Below are positions 23,310 to 32,084 of a DNA stretch of 64,000 bases, one piece after another (within the stretch, counting starts at the first letter, position 1; every line of letters begins with the position of its first letter). Made by a program: the position numbers and the translations under genes. This DNA is from Planctomycetia bacterium. Its GTDB lineage: Bacteria > Planctomycetota > Planctomycetia > Pirellulales > UBA1268. The stretch covers positions 16,227-80,226 of the forward strand of contig JAPLNR010000033.1 of NCBI GenBank assembly GCA_026401035.1, written 5' to 3'. The notes beneath the pieces are model-generated. The model saw only the letters and a list, made by a program, of their open reading frames with translations. It had not been told where the DNA came from and did no database searches.

Positions 23310-24540
23310 ACGGTTGCGCCAGCACGATCCGCACGTCGGCCACGTTCGTGCCCGTCGGGCCGGTGCGGATGAGGCCGCCGGCAACCTGTAATAACGGATA
23401 GGCGTCACAGCGGGCCAGCGCGCGCCCCACGTCGAGACGATGCGCACCGATCGCCGCCACGACGGCTGCGTCGGCAACCGCGCCGGCCGCGTCGGTCGGG
23501 CCGTCCTCACCATCGGTGCCGATGCTCGCCACGAGCAGCCCTTCGGGCCATGCACCGGTGGTCGCAAGCACCGCGTCGATCGCCACGAGCACCGTCTGCT
23601 GGTTGCGGCCCCCGACCCCATGATCGGCAGGCACCGTCACGGTCGCCTCCCCTCCGGCGATCAACGCCCGCGGCTGGCCGTCCCGCCGCGTGGCCGCCAG
23701 CAACGCGACCGCTGCAGCGGCGAGCTGCCTGCCTGTCGCTTCAGCCGACAGCTCGGGACCGACCACGCCCGGCACCACTTCATAACCTGCCTGCCGCGCC
23801 GCCGCGGCCGCGGCCTCCACGGCGGTCGCGTTGTCGCCGACGATGACATGCCGCACGGCGCAGCCGGCCGGCGTCGTCCACGCACCGGCCGGCAGTGTCG
23901 GCGCGGGGGGCATGCAGGGCCCGGAGGCGATCACGTCGAGGTCGTCGCCAATCACGTCGGACAGCACGACCACGAGCAGCCGGCCGGCCGCGCAGGCCCG
24001 CGCGAGACCGCCTCCCTTCACGAGGCTCAGTTTTCGGCGGGCGGCGTTGAGCGTGGCGATGTCGGCGCCCGCGGCGGAGAGCCGCTGAGTGATGGCGATC
24101 TTCTCCGCGAGCGATACACCCGCCTGCGGCGCCGCCAGGAGCGCCGAGCCACCCCCGGTGATCAGGGCAATCGCCAGATCCCGCGGGCCGAGCGCTGAGA
24201 CCGCGGCAAGCATCTCCTGCGTGGCCTGCACGACCGCGGGGGTCGGCAGGTTGGCCCCCGCCGGCCGCGTCTCCCGGACCTCGATCCCCGCGACGCTGCG
24301 GCCGCAGCCCACGGGCACGCTCACAAGCCCGCTCACGCGATGCCGCGCGAGCCCTTCCGCGCCGAGCAGCTCCGCGATGCCGGCCGCCATGCCGCCGGCC
24401 GCCTTCCCGGCGCCCACCACGGCGATCCGGTCGACCGCGGCGAGGCTGAGGTCGTCGAGGGAGACGCGCCGCGCGACCAGCCGTTCCGGCAGCACGGCCG
24501 AGATGGCGGCCGACCAGATTGCTTCGGCAGCGGTGCGCAT
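23308..24540 (-). CDS. Glycerate 2-kinase (DUF4147/MOFRL family)
   Basis: A 410-residue kinase that phosphorylates glycerate to 2-phosphoglycerate. Seen: the N-terminal VVGAGKAAGGMA, LITGGGSALLAAP, VVVLSDVIGDDLDVIASGP and the MOFRL part GGEATVTVPADHGVGGRNQQ, then ASIGTDGEDGPTDAAGA. I prefer ATG 24540, 13 nt after the upstream gene's stop; the longer frame overlaps that gene. A hydroxypyruvate isomerase-like gene is next door, which could feed glycerate metabolism. Confidence 0.88.
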   Translation of the reverse strand: MRTAAEAIWSAAISAVLPERLVARRVSLDDLSLAAVDRIAVVGAGKAAGGMAAGIAELLGAEGLARHRVSGLVSVPVGCGRSVAGIEVRETRPAGANLPTPAVVQATQEMLAAVSALGPRDLAIALITGGGSALLAAPQAGVSLAEKIAITQRLSAAGADIATLNAARRKLSLVKGGGLARACAAGRLLVVVLSDVIGDDLDVIASGPCMPPAPTLPAGAWTTPAGCAVRHVIVGDNATAVEAAAAAARQAGYEVVPGVVGPELSAEATGRQLAAAAVALLAATRRDGQPRALIAGGEATVTVPADHGVGGRNQQTVLVAIDAVLATTGAWPEGLLVASIGTDGEDGPTDAAGAVADAAVVAAIGAHRLDVGRALARCDAYPLLQVAGGLIRTGPTGTNVADVRIVLAQP

Positions 24541-24553
24541 GATGGAGTGCAGG

Positions 24554-25408
24554 TCAGCTTCCCGGAGGCTGTTGGAAATTCTTCGGATCAAATCGGGCCA
24601 GGTCGATGCCGCCGCGGGATTCCTCCTCCAGGAGCTTCAGCCGCATCTCGAGCCTGTCGAGCCGGCGGGCGAGGATCGCCGGCGTCTCCGCAGAGGGGAC
24701 GACGGGATCTGGCCGTGGTACAGCTGGATAGCCGAGTTGACGCTGCAGCGCCGCAAAGAAGAAGAGCGGATCCTTGCCGCGGTTGGCCCGCGCGATCCGC
24801 CCCTCCTTTTCACCAAACAGGATCACGCGGTCGGGCCCCGCGTCTTCGCGGCCGGCGAGCAGGGCATCCCGCTTCTCGAGCCGCCAGTATTCGGGACTGC
24901 GCACGTAGACGAGATCGGCGAGGTCGACCAGACCCACCTGCCGCGCGACGGTCTGGATCCACGCCCGCCACTCATGGTCGAACAGGTCGTCGGTGGCGAC
25001 GGCCCCGAGGCCGCGGTCGTAGTCGAGACGGTTTCGGGACAGGCATTCGAACCGATAGAAGAACAGCCCCTGCGGCGTCGGGCTCTCGGCGCGATAGCTC
25101 GCCTCGCGCTCGAGCATCGCCAGCGCCGTCCGCATGTCGAACCGGCCGGCATCCTGTTCGGCCTTCTCCATCACGAACGACTGGAAGGCGCTGAAGTAGT
25201 GCGGCAGGCGGACCATCGCCGTCGAGAGGGTGCCGACGAGCTTGAGTTCACCGGCGAGATAGTCGATCGCCAGCGGCAATTTCGACGTCGCCAGCACCTC
25301 TTGCGCGATCGCGGCGAGGGCCTCCTGCGCCGCGATGCCGGCCGCGATCCGCTCGGCGAACACCCTGAAGAGGTAGGCCTGCTCGATGTATTCCTCACGG
25401 TCGAGCAT
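24554..25408 (-). CDS. Conserved planctomycete protein of unknown function
   Basis: A 284-residue soluble protein. It is helical in the first half (EYIEQAYLFRVFAERIAAGI, EALAAIAQEVLATSKLPLAI), mixed in the centre (ATDDLFDHEWRAWIQTVARQ) and ends with a short coiled coil (RRLDRLEMRLKLLEEE). No catalytic motif or signal is recognised. It is in tandem with glycerate kinase, 13 nt apart, and diverges from ribBA. Confidence 0.72.
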   Translation of the reverse strand: MLDREEYIEQAYLFRVFAERIAAGIAAQEALAAIAQEVLATSKLPLAIDYLAGELKLVGTLSTAMVRLPHYFSAFQSFVMEKAEQDAGRFDMRTALAMLEREASYRAESPTPQGLFFYRFECLSRNRLDYDRGLGAVATDDLFDHEWRAWIQTVARQVGLVDLADLVYVRSPEYWRLEKRDALLAGREDAGPDRVILFGEKEGRIARANRGKDPLFFFAALQRQLGYPAVPRPDPVVPSAETPAILARRLDRLEMRLKLLEEESRGGIDLARFDPKNFQQPPGS

Positions 25409-25470
25409 GGCGGACGGACTTCCTGGGGAGAATTCGCGGGGCGGTGCCTCGGCGGCCCTCGTCCCCATCC

Positions 25471-25476
25471 TATAAT
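25471..25476 (+). promoter_or_regulatory. TATAAT -10 box upstream of ribBA
   Basis: A perfect TATAAT stands 54 bp before the ribBA ATG. No clear -35 hexamer is seen 16-18 bp upstream. No FMN riboswitch motif is visible in the short leader. Confidence 0.45.
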
Positions 25477-25529
25477 CAGTTCGGTGTCCGCAAGAGTCCG
25501 CGGCCCGCATCCCGCCGGAAGAAACTTCC

Positions 25530-26738
25530 ATGCCCGACCGCTTCTCGTCGATCGAGTCCGCCGTTGCCGCCATCCACCGCGGCGCGATGGTGATCGTCGT
25601 CGACGCCGAGGATCGGGAGAACGAGGGGGATTTCGTCTGTGCCGCCGACAAGGTTTCGACCGAGATCGTGAACTTCATGATCAAGCACGGCCGCGGGCAG
25701 GTCTGCATGCCGATCCTGCCCGATCTGGCCAAGCGGCTGGAACTGCCGATGATGGTCGAGACCAACTCGACGCCGCTGGGCACCGCCTTCACCGTGCCGG
25801 TCGACCACGTCACGGCCCGCACCGGCATCACGGCGGCCGAACGCGCCACCACGATCGCCGCGATGCTCCAACCGGACAGCAAGCCGACCGACTTCGTCCG
25901 GCCGGGCCACCTCTTCCCGCTCGTGGCCAAGGAGGGGGGCGTGCTCAGGCGGGCCGGCCACACCGAGGCGGCCGTCGACCTCGCGCGACTGGCGGATCTC
26001 CAGCCGGCCGGCGTGCTCTGCGAGATCCTCGACGAGTCGGGCAACCGGGCCGACCGTGCGGCGCTCTTCGCGCTGGCCCGCGACCACAAGCTCGAGATCA
26101 TCACCATCGAGGAACTGATCCGGTATCGCCGCTCCCGGGAAAAACTCGTCTACCGGATCGCCGAGGCCGACCTGCCGACGAAGTGGGGCCGCTTTCGCGT
26201 GGTCGCCTACGGCGTGAAGTTCGAGACCCAGCAGCCGCTGGTGCTGGTGATGGGCGACCTGTCGTCCGTGGCGGCGCCCTTGGTGCGACTGCATTCTTCC
26301 TGCTTCACCGGCGACCTGCTCGACAGCTTGCGGTGCGACTGCGGCGACCAACTCCATCTCGCGCTCGACATGATCGGCCGCGAGGGAGCGGGCGTGCTCG
26401 TCTACCTGCCGCAGGAGGGCCGCGGCATCGGGCTCGTCGAGAAGATCCGCGCCTACCAACTCCAGGATCAGGGACTCGACACCGTCGAGGCTAATCTCGC
26501 CCTCGGCTACAAGGCCGATTCGCGGGATTACGGCGTCGGCATTCAGCTGCTCAAGGACCTCGGACTGCGGCGGGTGCGGCTGCTCACCAACAATCCGAAG
26601 AAGACCGACGCCTTCATCTACGGTGGCTTTGATCTGGAAGTCATCGACCAGGTGCCGATCCTGCCCCCCGTGCACGAGTTCAACGAGCGCTACCTCGCCA
26701 CGAAGCGCGAGAAGATGGGCCATCAGTTTCCGGATTGA
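25530..26738 (+). CDS. ribBA: Bifunctional DHBP synthase / GTP cyclohydrolase II
   Basis: A 402-residue cytoplasmic enzyme with both entry reactions of riboflavin synthesis. The DHBP synthase half (1-205) has AEDRENEGDFV, RGQVCMP and DRTGITAAERATT-type metal/substrate motifs (here HVTARTGITAAERATT). The cyclohydrolase half has RLHSSCFTGDLLDSLRCDCG with the three zinc cysteines near 258-271, PQEGRGIGL and TNNPKKTDA. Both active sites look complete. It stands alone, with no other rib genes in the window. Confidence 0.96.
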   Translation: MPDRFSSIESAVAAIHRGAMVIVVDAEDRENEGDFVCAADKVSTEIVNFMIKHGRGQVCMPILPDLAKRLELPMMVETNSTPLGTAFTVPVDHVTARTGITAAERATTIAAMLQPDSKPTDFVRPGHLFPLVAKEGGVLRRAGHTEAAVDLARLADLQPAGVLCEILDESGNRADRAALFALARDHKLEIITIEELIRYRRSREKLVYRIAEADLPTKWGRFRVVAYGVKFETQQPLVLVMGDLSSVAAPLVRLHSSCFTGDLLDSLRCDCGDQLHLALDMIGREGAGVLVYLPQEGRGIGLVEKIRAYQLQDQGLDTVEANLALGYKADSRDYGVGIQLLKDLGLRRVRLLTNNPKKTDAFIYGGFDLEVIDQVPILPPVHEFNERYLATKREKMGHQFPD

Positions 26739-26853
26739 GGTCGCGCGGACCGCACGGCCATGCCGACGGCCCGCTGCCGGCCGGATTGACCGGCCCGCGC
26801 GGAGCGGCGTAGCATCACTTTCCGACGGAACCCTTTGACCGGCGGAGTGCACG

Positions 26854-28839
26854 ATGCATCGATGGAGCGGCGTTGAACAGGGCCGGCGGCCGGCCGTTTC
26901 GGTGATCGTGGCGCTGGCGGCGTTGCTGCTGCTGCCGGCCTGTGGCCGGAAGACCGGCGATGCCCTGGAAGAGGCGCTCGAAAACGCCCGGCCGGAGTCG
27001 ACGGCCGCCGAGCCCACCCGGGCGGAGCCGGCGCCTCCGCCCGCCGAACGCGGCACCGAGCCGTTCACGCCGCCGGCCCTGGCGGCGCTCGACGCCGAGG
27101 CCAAGTGGATCGACCGGCCGGTGCGGGACGGCCTGAAGATGCTCCGGGAAGCACAGAAGCAGGAGACCGTGCTGGCCACGGTCGACGAGGCGCTGGCCCT
27201 CGAAAACGACTCCGCCGCCGCGAATGCCAAGATCCTCTCGGCGCTCGGCCGGCTGCCAGAGCCCGAACAGGCGGATCTCGAGGCCCGGATCGACCGCCAC
27301 GTGACCGGCGACCTCGGCAGCACCAATCCGATCATGATCAGCACGTCGGCGGAGTTCGACATCCTCGGCCTGACGGGCTTCGGGCTCTTCTCGTTCGACC
27401 GGATCCTCGAACCCTTCGCCACCGCCGAGACCGTCGCCTCCTGGCAGACGAGCGCCGACGGGCTCCTCGACAAGGTCGTGCTCCGCGACGACATCCTCTG
27501 GAGCGACGGCCGGCCGATCACGGCCCACGACATCGCCTTCACCTACACGGTGATCATGGATCCGCGGGTGCCGGTGCCGGCCGTCCGCAGCGGCACCGAT
27601 CAGCTCCGCTGGGTGCATGCCTACGACGACCGCACGCTGGTCTTCTTCCACAAGGAGCCGCTGGCCACCAACGTCTGGAACATCAACTTCCCCGTGCTGC
27701 CGAAGCACATCTATGAAAAGACCTGGGAGCAGGACCCCACGCTCAAGGACAGCCCCGAGCACGTGACGCTCGAGCAGTCGCCGGTGTCGGGCGGCCCCTA
27801 TGAGATCGTCGAACGGAAGCGCGGCCAGCAGATCGTCCTCCGGCGCCGGGCGAGCTGGGCGACGGTCGGCGGCACCCGGGTTCGCGAGGAGCCCTTCTTC
27901 AAGGAGATCCGCTTCCGCATCATCGAGGATCCCAACACATCGCTCCTGGCCCTCAAGTCGGGCGAGATCGACGAGATGATCCTGCTCCCCGAGCAGTGGA
28001 CGACGCAGACCAAGGGGGAGGACTTCTCCGGGCGCAACACGAAGGTGACGGCGCCGGAGTGGGTGAGTTTCCATTTCGGCTGGAACATCGAGACGCCGTT
28101 CTTCGCAGACCGCCGCATCCGCCGCGCGATGAGCTACGCCTTCGACCACGATGCGATGCTCGAGAAACTCTGCTACGGCCTCTACGAACCGGCCGTGGGC
28201 ACGTTCCACCAGTCGTCGTGGATGTCGCCGAAGAAGAAGCTCGAGCCCTCCAAGCAGGATCTCGACAAGGCCGAGGCGCTGCTCGACGAGGCCGGCTGGA
28301 CCGACCACGACAACGACGGCGTCCGCGACAAGGAAATCAACGGCCGGCTCGTGCCGTTCGAGTTTTCGATGCTCGTCAACCAGCAGCCACTGCGGGTGGC
28401 GATCTGCACGCTGCTCAAGGAAAACCTCGACCAGATCGGCGTGCGGGTGAACGTCCGGCCGACGGAGTCGACCGTGCTGCAGCAGCTCACCCAGGAAAAG
28501 AAATTCCAGGCCTACCTGGGCGGCTGGGGCGCGGGCACCGATCCCGACTCGTCGGAAAATATCTGGGCCACAGGCGCCGGCCGCAACTTCACCGGCTACT
28601 CCAACCCCGAGGTCGATCGGCTCTTCGCGGAGGGCCGCCGCGTGCTCGACCGGGCGAAGCGGGCCGAGAAGTATGCCCGCATCCAGGAGATCCTCTACGA
28701 GGACCAGCCCTACACCTGGCTCTACTGGCGGAACAGTTTCTACGGCTTCTCGAAGGGTCTCCGCGGCTACGTCTTCAGCCCCCGCGGCCCCTACCACTAT
28801 TCCCCCGGCTTCAGCAGCCTCTGGATGCCCCGCGAGTAG
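26854..28839 (+). CDS. Peptide ABC transporter substrate-binding lipoprotein (SBP_bac_5)
   Basis: A 661-residue DppA/OppA-type binding protein. The N terminus has a lipobox (AALLLLPAC) with the lipidated Cys at about residue 29, followed by an unusually long 130-residue linker rich in Pro, Ala and acidic residues. The binding domain then follows (DKVVLRDDILWSDGRPITAH, FSMLVNQQPLRVAICTLLKE, GGWGAGTDPDSSENIWA). It is the first of five genes encoding a complete importer and would capture oligopeptides at the inner membrane. Confidence 0.92.
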   Translation: MHRWSGVEQGRRPAVSVIVALAALLLLPACGRKTGDALEEALENARPESTAAEPTRAEPAPPPAERGTEPFTPPALAALDAEAKWIDRPVRDGLKMLREAQKQETVLATVDEALALENDSAAANAKILSALGRLPEPEQADLEARIDRHVTGDLGSTNPIMISTSAEFDILGLTGFGLFSFDRILEPFATAETVASWQTSADGLLDKVVLRDDILWSDGRPITAHDIAFTYTVIMDPRVPVPAVRSGTDQLRWVHAYDDRTLVFFHKEPLATNVWNINFPVLPKHIYEKTWEQDPTLKDSPEHVTLEQSPVSGGPYEIVERKRGQQIVLRRRASWATVGGTRVREEPFFKEIRFRIIEDPNTSLLALKSGEIDEMILLPEQWTTQTKGEDFSGRNTKVTAPEWVSFHFGWNIETPFFADRRIRRAMSYAFDHDAMLEKLCYGLYEPAVGTFHQSSWMSPKKKLEPSKQDLDKAEALLDEAGWTDHDNDGVRDKEINGRLVPFEFSMLVNQQPLRVAICTLLKENLDQIGVRVNVRPTESTVLQQLTQEKKFQAYLGGWGAGTDPDSSENIWATGAGRNFTGYSNPEVDRLFAEGRRVLDRAKRAEKYARIQEILYEDQPYTWLYWRNSFYGFSKGLRGYVFSPRGPYHYSPGFSSLWMPRE

Positions 28840-28850
28840 CGCGCAAAGTG

Positions 28851-28869
28851 GGGTAGCCTTCAGGCTGCC
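28851..28869 (+). repeat. GGTAGCC-TTCA-GGCTGCC hairpin between transporter genes
   Basis: A GTAG-containing hairpin 10 bp before the permease start and 11 bp after the binding-protein stop. It has the same TTCA loop and GTAG position as the GACAGGC family but a different stem, and may act as an intercistronic RNA stabiliser. Confidence 0.6.
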
Positions 28870-28878
28870 ATCCTCAGC

Positions 28879-29868
28879 ATGACCACGTATCTCATCCGGC
28901 GGCTGCTCTTCGGGGTCGTCACGCTCCTCGTCATCACCTGCTTCGTCTACGGGCTGGCCCGCAACATGCCGGGCACGCCGCTGACGGTGCAGCTCGGCGA
29001 GACCGACCCGAGCCGCAAGTTCAACCCTGAGGATCTCGAGCGGATGAAGCGGATCTACGGCCTCGACAAGCCGTGGCCGGTGGGCTACGCCCAGTGGCTC
29101 GGCAATGTCGTGCAGGGGGACCTCGGCCGGTCGATTTCGCGGAAGCAGCCCGTGGCCACGCTGATCGCCGAACGGATCGGGCCGACGTTCCTCGTCTCCG
29201 GCACGGCGCTGGTCCTCGCCTGGCTGGCGGCCATTCCGCTGGGCTTGTATGCCTCTGCCCGCAGCGGCACGGTCGACGAGCGGGCGACGAGCCTCGTGCT
29301 CTACGTGCTCTATTCGTTCCCGACGTTCGTGGCCGCGCTCTTCCTGCAGATCATCTTCGCGGTCTGGCTGCGGGGCACGAACTGGGAGCTGCCGCTCTTT
29401 GGCATGACCGACCTGCCGGCCGATGCACCGCTGCTGGTGCGGATCACCGACATCGCTCGGCACGCGATCCTGCCCGTCACCTGCCAGACCTACGTGAGCC
29501 TCGCCTACGACAGCCGCTTCATCAAGGCAAACATGGAGGAGGCGGTGCGGCAGGACTACATCCGCACCGCGCGGGCGAAGGGGGCGGGGCCCTGGCGGGT
29601 GCTCTTCCGCCACGCCTTCCGCAACACGCTCATCCCGCTCGTCACGCTCTTGGGCCTCTCGCTCCCCGGCCTCATCGGCGGCTCGGTGATCATCGAGCAG
29701 ATCTTCACCTGGCCCGGCATGGGGCGTCTCTTCTTCGAGAGCATCCGCGAGCGCGACTATCCGACGATCATGGGGCTGACGCTGATGTTCAGCATGCTCA
29801 CGCTGGCCGGCCAACTGCTCGCCGACCTCCTGTACTGCGTCGTCGACCCCCGGGTGAGCGTCGAATGA
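28879..29868 (+). CDS. Peptide ABC transporter permease (DppB-like)
   Basis: A 329-residue inner-membrane permease with six predicted segments; the first is TYLIRRLLFGVVTLLVITCF. The EAA loop is clear: DYIRTARAKGAGPWRVLFRH, then AFRNTLIPLVTLLG. It pairs with the DppC-like permease, whose ATG overlaps its stop by 4 nt (ATGA). Substrate is inferred as di- or oligopeptide. Confidence 0.93.
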   Translation: MTTYLIRRLLFGVVTLLVITCFVYGLARNMPGTPLTVQLGETDPSRKFNPEDLERMKRIYGLDKPWPVGYAQWLGNVVQGDLGRSISRKQPVATLIAERIGPTFLVSGTALVLAWLAAIPLGLYASARSGTVDERATSLVLYVLYSFPTFVAALFLQIIFAVWLRGTNWELPLFGMTDLPADAPLLVRITDIARHAILPVTCQTYVSLAYDSRFIKANMEEAVRQDYIRTARAKGAGPWRVLFRHAFRNTLIPLVTLLGLSLPGLIGGSVIIEQIFTWPGMGRLFFESIRERDYPTIMGLTLMFSMLTLAGQLLADLLYCVVDPRVSVE

Positions 29869-30944
29869 ATGCCTCCTCGCCAATCCGTTCCAGCGGCTTC
29901 TGGGCGGAGGCCTGGCGGCGGTTTCGCCGGAAGCCGCTGGCCATGGCCGCGCTGGCGTTCGTCTCGTTGCTCATGCTCGTGGCCGGCCTCGCGCCGGCCA
30001 TCGCCGGCACGAAGCCCGTCATCTGCCGCTACAAGGGCCGGCTCTACGCGCCCTGCCTGGGCTACTTCGACCGGCGGCTCGAACCCACGATCTTCGCGAA
30101 GGACAAGTTCCGCGGCACCTATCCAAGGAACCTCGTGGAAAAGGATCCCGGGAGCTGGGCGGTCTGGCCGCTAGTCTTCCAGGATCCCTACCGCAGCGTC
30201 CGCGACGACGAATGGCCGGGCCGCCCGGCCAACCCGGCCCGCGACGAGGGGCGGCCCAGCCGCATCAATCTCTTCGGCACCGATCAGGCCGGCGTCGACG
30301 TGTTCGCGAAGATGGTGCATGGCACCACGATCGCGCTGTTGGTCGGCTTTGTGTCGATGGGGATCGCGGGCTCGATCGGCATCGTCGTCGGCGCGCTGGG
30401 GGGCTACCTCGGCGGCTGGGTCGACATGCTCACCAGCCGCGTCACCGAGATCGTGATGTGCATCCCCACGCTCGTCCTGATCCTGTCCATCATGGCGCTG
30501 CTGGAAAAGCCGACGATCTGGCACACGATGGCGATCATCGGCGCCACCGGCTGGACCGGGATCGCCCGGCTCACCCGCGGCGAATTCCTCCGGCTGCGGC
30601 AGAGTGAATTCGTGACGGCCGCCCGGGCCACCGGCGCCGGCCCCGTCCGCATCATGCTGCGGCACATCCTCCCCAACGCCCTGGCCCCGATCCTCGTGCC
30701 GATCACGTTCGGCATCGCCTCCGCCATCCTCACCGAAAGCTCGCTGTCGTTTCTGGGCTTCGGGCCGCCGCCGCCGTCGGCCAGCTGGGGCTCGATCCTC
30801 AACGACGCGCGGAGCAACCTCTCGATGTGGTGGCTCGTGGTCTTCCCGGGCGTCGCCATCTTCCTCACCGTGCTGGCCTACAACCTGATCGGCGAGGGGC
30901 TCCAGGAAGCGACCGATCCGCGGCTCCGCGAGGCCAGAAAGTAG
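29865..30944 (+). CDS. Peptide ABC transporter permease (DppC-like)
   Basis: A 359-residue permease: one N-terminal membrane segment, a long periplasmic insert of about 100 residues (TKPVICRYKGRLYAPCLGYF...), then five segments. It carries the EAA loop (EFVTAARATGAGPVRIMLRH). The large insert containing KPVICRYKGRLYAPCLG is known from some Bacteroidetes and planctomycete homologues. Its TAG stop is provided by the GTAG of the repeat at 30941-30962. Confidence 0.93.
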   Translation: MNASSPIRSSGFWAEAWRRFRRKPLAMAALAFVSLLMLVAGLAPAIAGTKPVICRYKGRLYAPCLGYFDRRLEPTIFAKDKFRGTYPRNLVEKDPGSWAVWPLVFQDPYRSVRDDEWPGRPANPARDEGRPSRINLFGTDQAGVDVFAKMVHGTTIALLVGFVSMGIAGSIGIVVGALGGYLGGWVDMLTSRVTEIVMCIPTLVLILSIMALLEKPTIWHTMAIIGATGWTGIARLTRGEFLRLRQSEFVTAARATGAGPVRIMLRHILPNALAPILVPITFGIASAILTESSLSFLGFGPPPPSASWGSILNDARSNLSMWWLVVFPGVAIFLTVLAYNLIGEGLQEATDPRLREARK

Positions 30945-30962
30945 GACAGGCTTCAGCCTGTC
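30941..30962 (+). repeat. GTAG plus GACAGGC hairpin supplying a stop codon
   Basis: GTAG at 30941-30944 followed by GACAGGC-TTCA-GCCTGTC at 30945-30962. The TAG is the stop codon of the DppC-like gene. A second, smaller hairpin ACAGGC-CCCC-GCCTGT follows at 30978-30993. Confidence 0.9.
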
Positions 30963-31004
30963 ACCACCACCGCACACACAGGCCCCCGCCTGTCGCCACT
31001 CCCC

Positions 31005-32084
31005 ATGCCACTCCTCGAAATCAACAACCTCGTGACGGCGTTTCACACCCCGGCCGGCCGCGTGCCGGCGGTGGATGGCGTGTCGCTGTCGATCGAACGC
31101 GGGAAGACGCTCGGCCTCGTCGGCGAGAGCGGCTGCGGCAAGAGCGTGACGGCGATGTCGATTCTCCGGCTGGTGGCGTCGCCCGGCGTGATCGAGTCGG
31201 GCGAAATCCTGCTCGCCCGGGAGGGGGGCAGCGTCGATCTCACGCAGCTGCCCGAGCCGGAGCTCCGCAAGGTTCGCGGCGGTCGAATCGGCATGATCTT
31301 CCAGGAGCCGATGACGAGCCTCAACCCAGTGTTCACGATCGGGGATCAGATCGCTGAGGCCGTCCTGCTGCATCGGGCCGTTCCTCGGGCGGCCGCGCGG
31401 GCGCGGGCGCTGGAGATGCTGAAGCTGGTACGGCTGGCCGATCCCGAGCAGCGGCTCGACGAATATCCGCACCAGCTGTCGGGCGGCATGCGACAGCGGG
31501 TGATGATCGCGATGGCGCTGGCCTGCGAACCCGATCTCGTGATCGCCGACGAACCCACCACGGCGCTCGACGTCACGATCCAGGCGCAGATTCTCGAATT
31601 GCTCTCCGACCTGCGCCGCCGGCTGCAGACCTCGCTCCTGCTGATCACGCACGACCTCGGCGTGGTGGCCGAGACCTGCGACGAGGTGGCGGTGATGTAT
31701 GCAGGCCGGATCGTCGAACGCGCGCCGGCCGCGGAGCTCTTCGCCAATCCGCAGCACCCCTACACGATCGGCCTCCTGGCGGCCCGGCCGGCCACCGGCG
31801 TGCGTCACGAGGGTCCGCTGCGGACGATTCCCGGCATGGTGCCGCTGCCGCAGAACTTTCCAGCCGGCTGCCGGTTTCACCCGCGGTGCGCCTACGCCCG
31901 CCTGCCGCACTGCGCCGGCGACGTGCCGCCGCTGCGGGACATCCGCCCCCAGCACCAGGCCCGCTGCCACTACGCCGGCGAACTCGGTCCGGCAACGGGC
32001 GAAAAAGGGGACGCAGCTCATTTCCCGCATTTTTCAAACGCGGGAAATGAGCTGCGTCCCCTTTTTCCGGAGGGGGGTTCATGA
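31005..32084 (+). CDS. Peptide ABC transporter ATPase (DppD-like) with repeat-derived C terminus
   Basis: A 359-residue ATPase. Seen: Walker [10 protein letters not shown] near 43, signature [15 protein letters not shown], Walker [13 protein letters not shown], and the C-terminal oligopeptide/dipeptide domain [10 protein letters not shown]. The last 30 residues ([18 protein letters not shown] and RPLFPEGGS) are encoded by a perfect 28-bp inverted repeat, so the native C terminus has been replaced or extended by the element. Its TGA overlaps the ATG of the next ATPase. Confidence 0.93.
   Translation: MPLLEINNLVTAFHTPAGRVPAVDGVSLSIERGKTLGLVGESGCGKSVTAMSILRLVASPGVIESGEILLAREGGSVDLTQLPEPELRKVRGGRIGMIFQEPMTSLNPVFTIGDQIAEAVLLHRAVPRAAARARALEMLKLVRLADPEQRLDEYPHQLSGGMRQRVMIAMALACEPDLVIADEPTTALDVTIQAQILELLSDLRRRLQTSLLLITHDLGVVAETCDEVAVMYAGRIVERAPAAELFANPQHPYTIGLLAARPATGVRHEGPLRTIPGMVPLPQNFPAGCRFHPRCAYARLPHCAGDVPPLRDIRPQHQARCHYAGELGPATGEKGDAAHFPHFSNAGNELRPLFPEGGS
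32001..32067. repeat. GGGGACGCAGCT palindromic pair inside the DppD-like gene end
   Basis: Arms 32001-32028 and 32040-32067 are exact reverse complements over 28 bp with an 11-bp spacer. It is read in frame at the 3' end of the DppD-like gene. A GGAGGGGGG ribosome-binding site follows immediately and serves the next gene. Confidence 0.92.

Noticed and set aside
25409-25529. FMN riboswitch before ribBA
   Set aside because: The leader after the TATAAT box is only about 50 nt and has none of the conserved RFN element segments.
26815-29883. 1022-codon minus-strand open frame across the transporter genes
   Set aside because: Its product is a His/Arg/Asp-rich shadow of the forward binding-protein and permease genes, which have complete family motifs and operon spacing.
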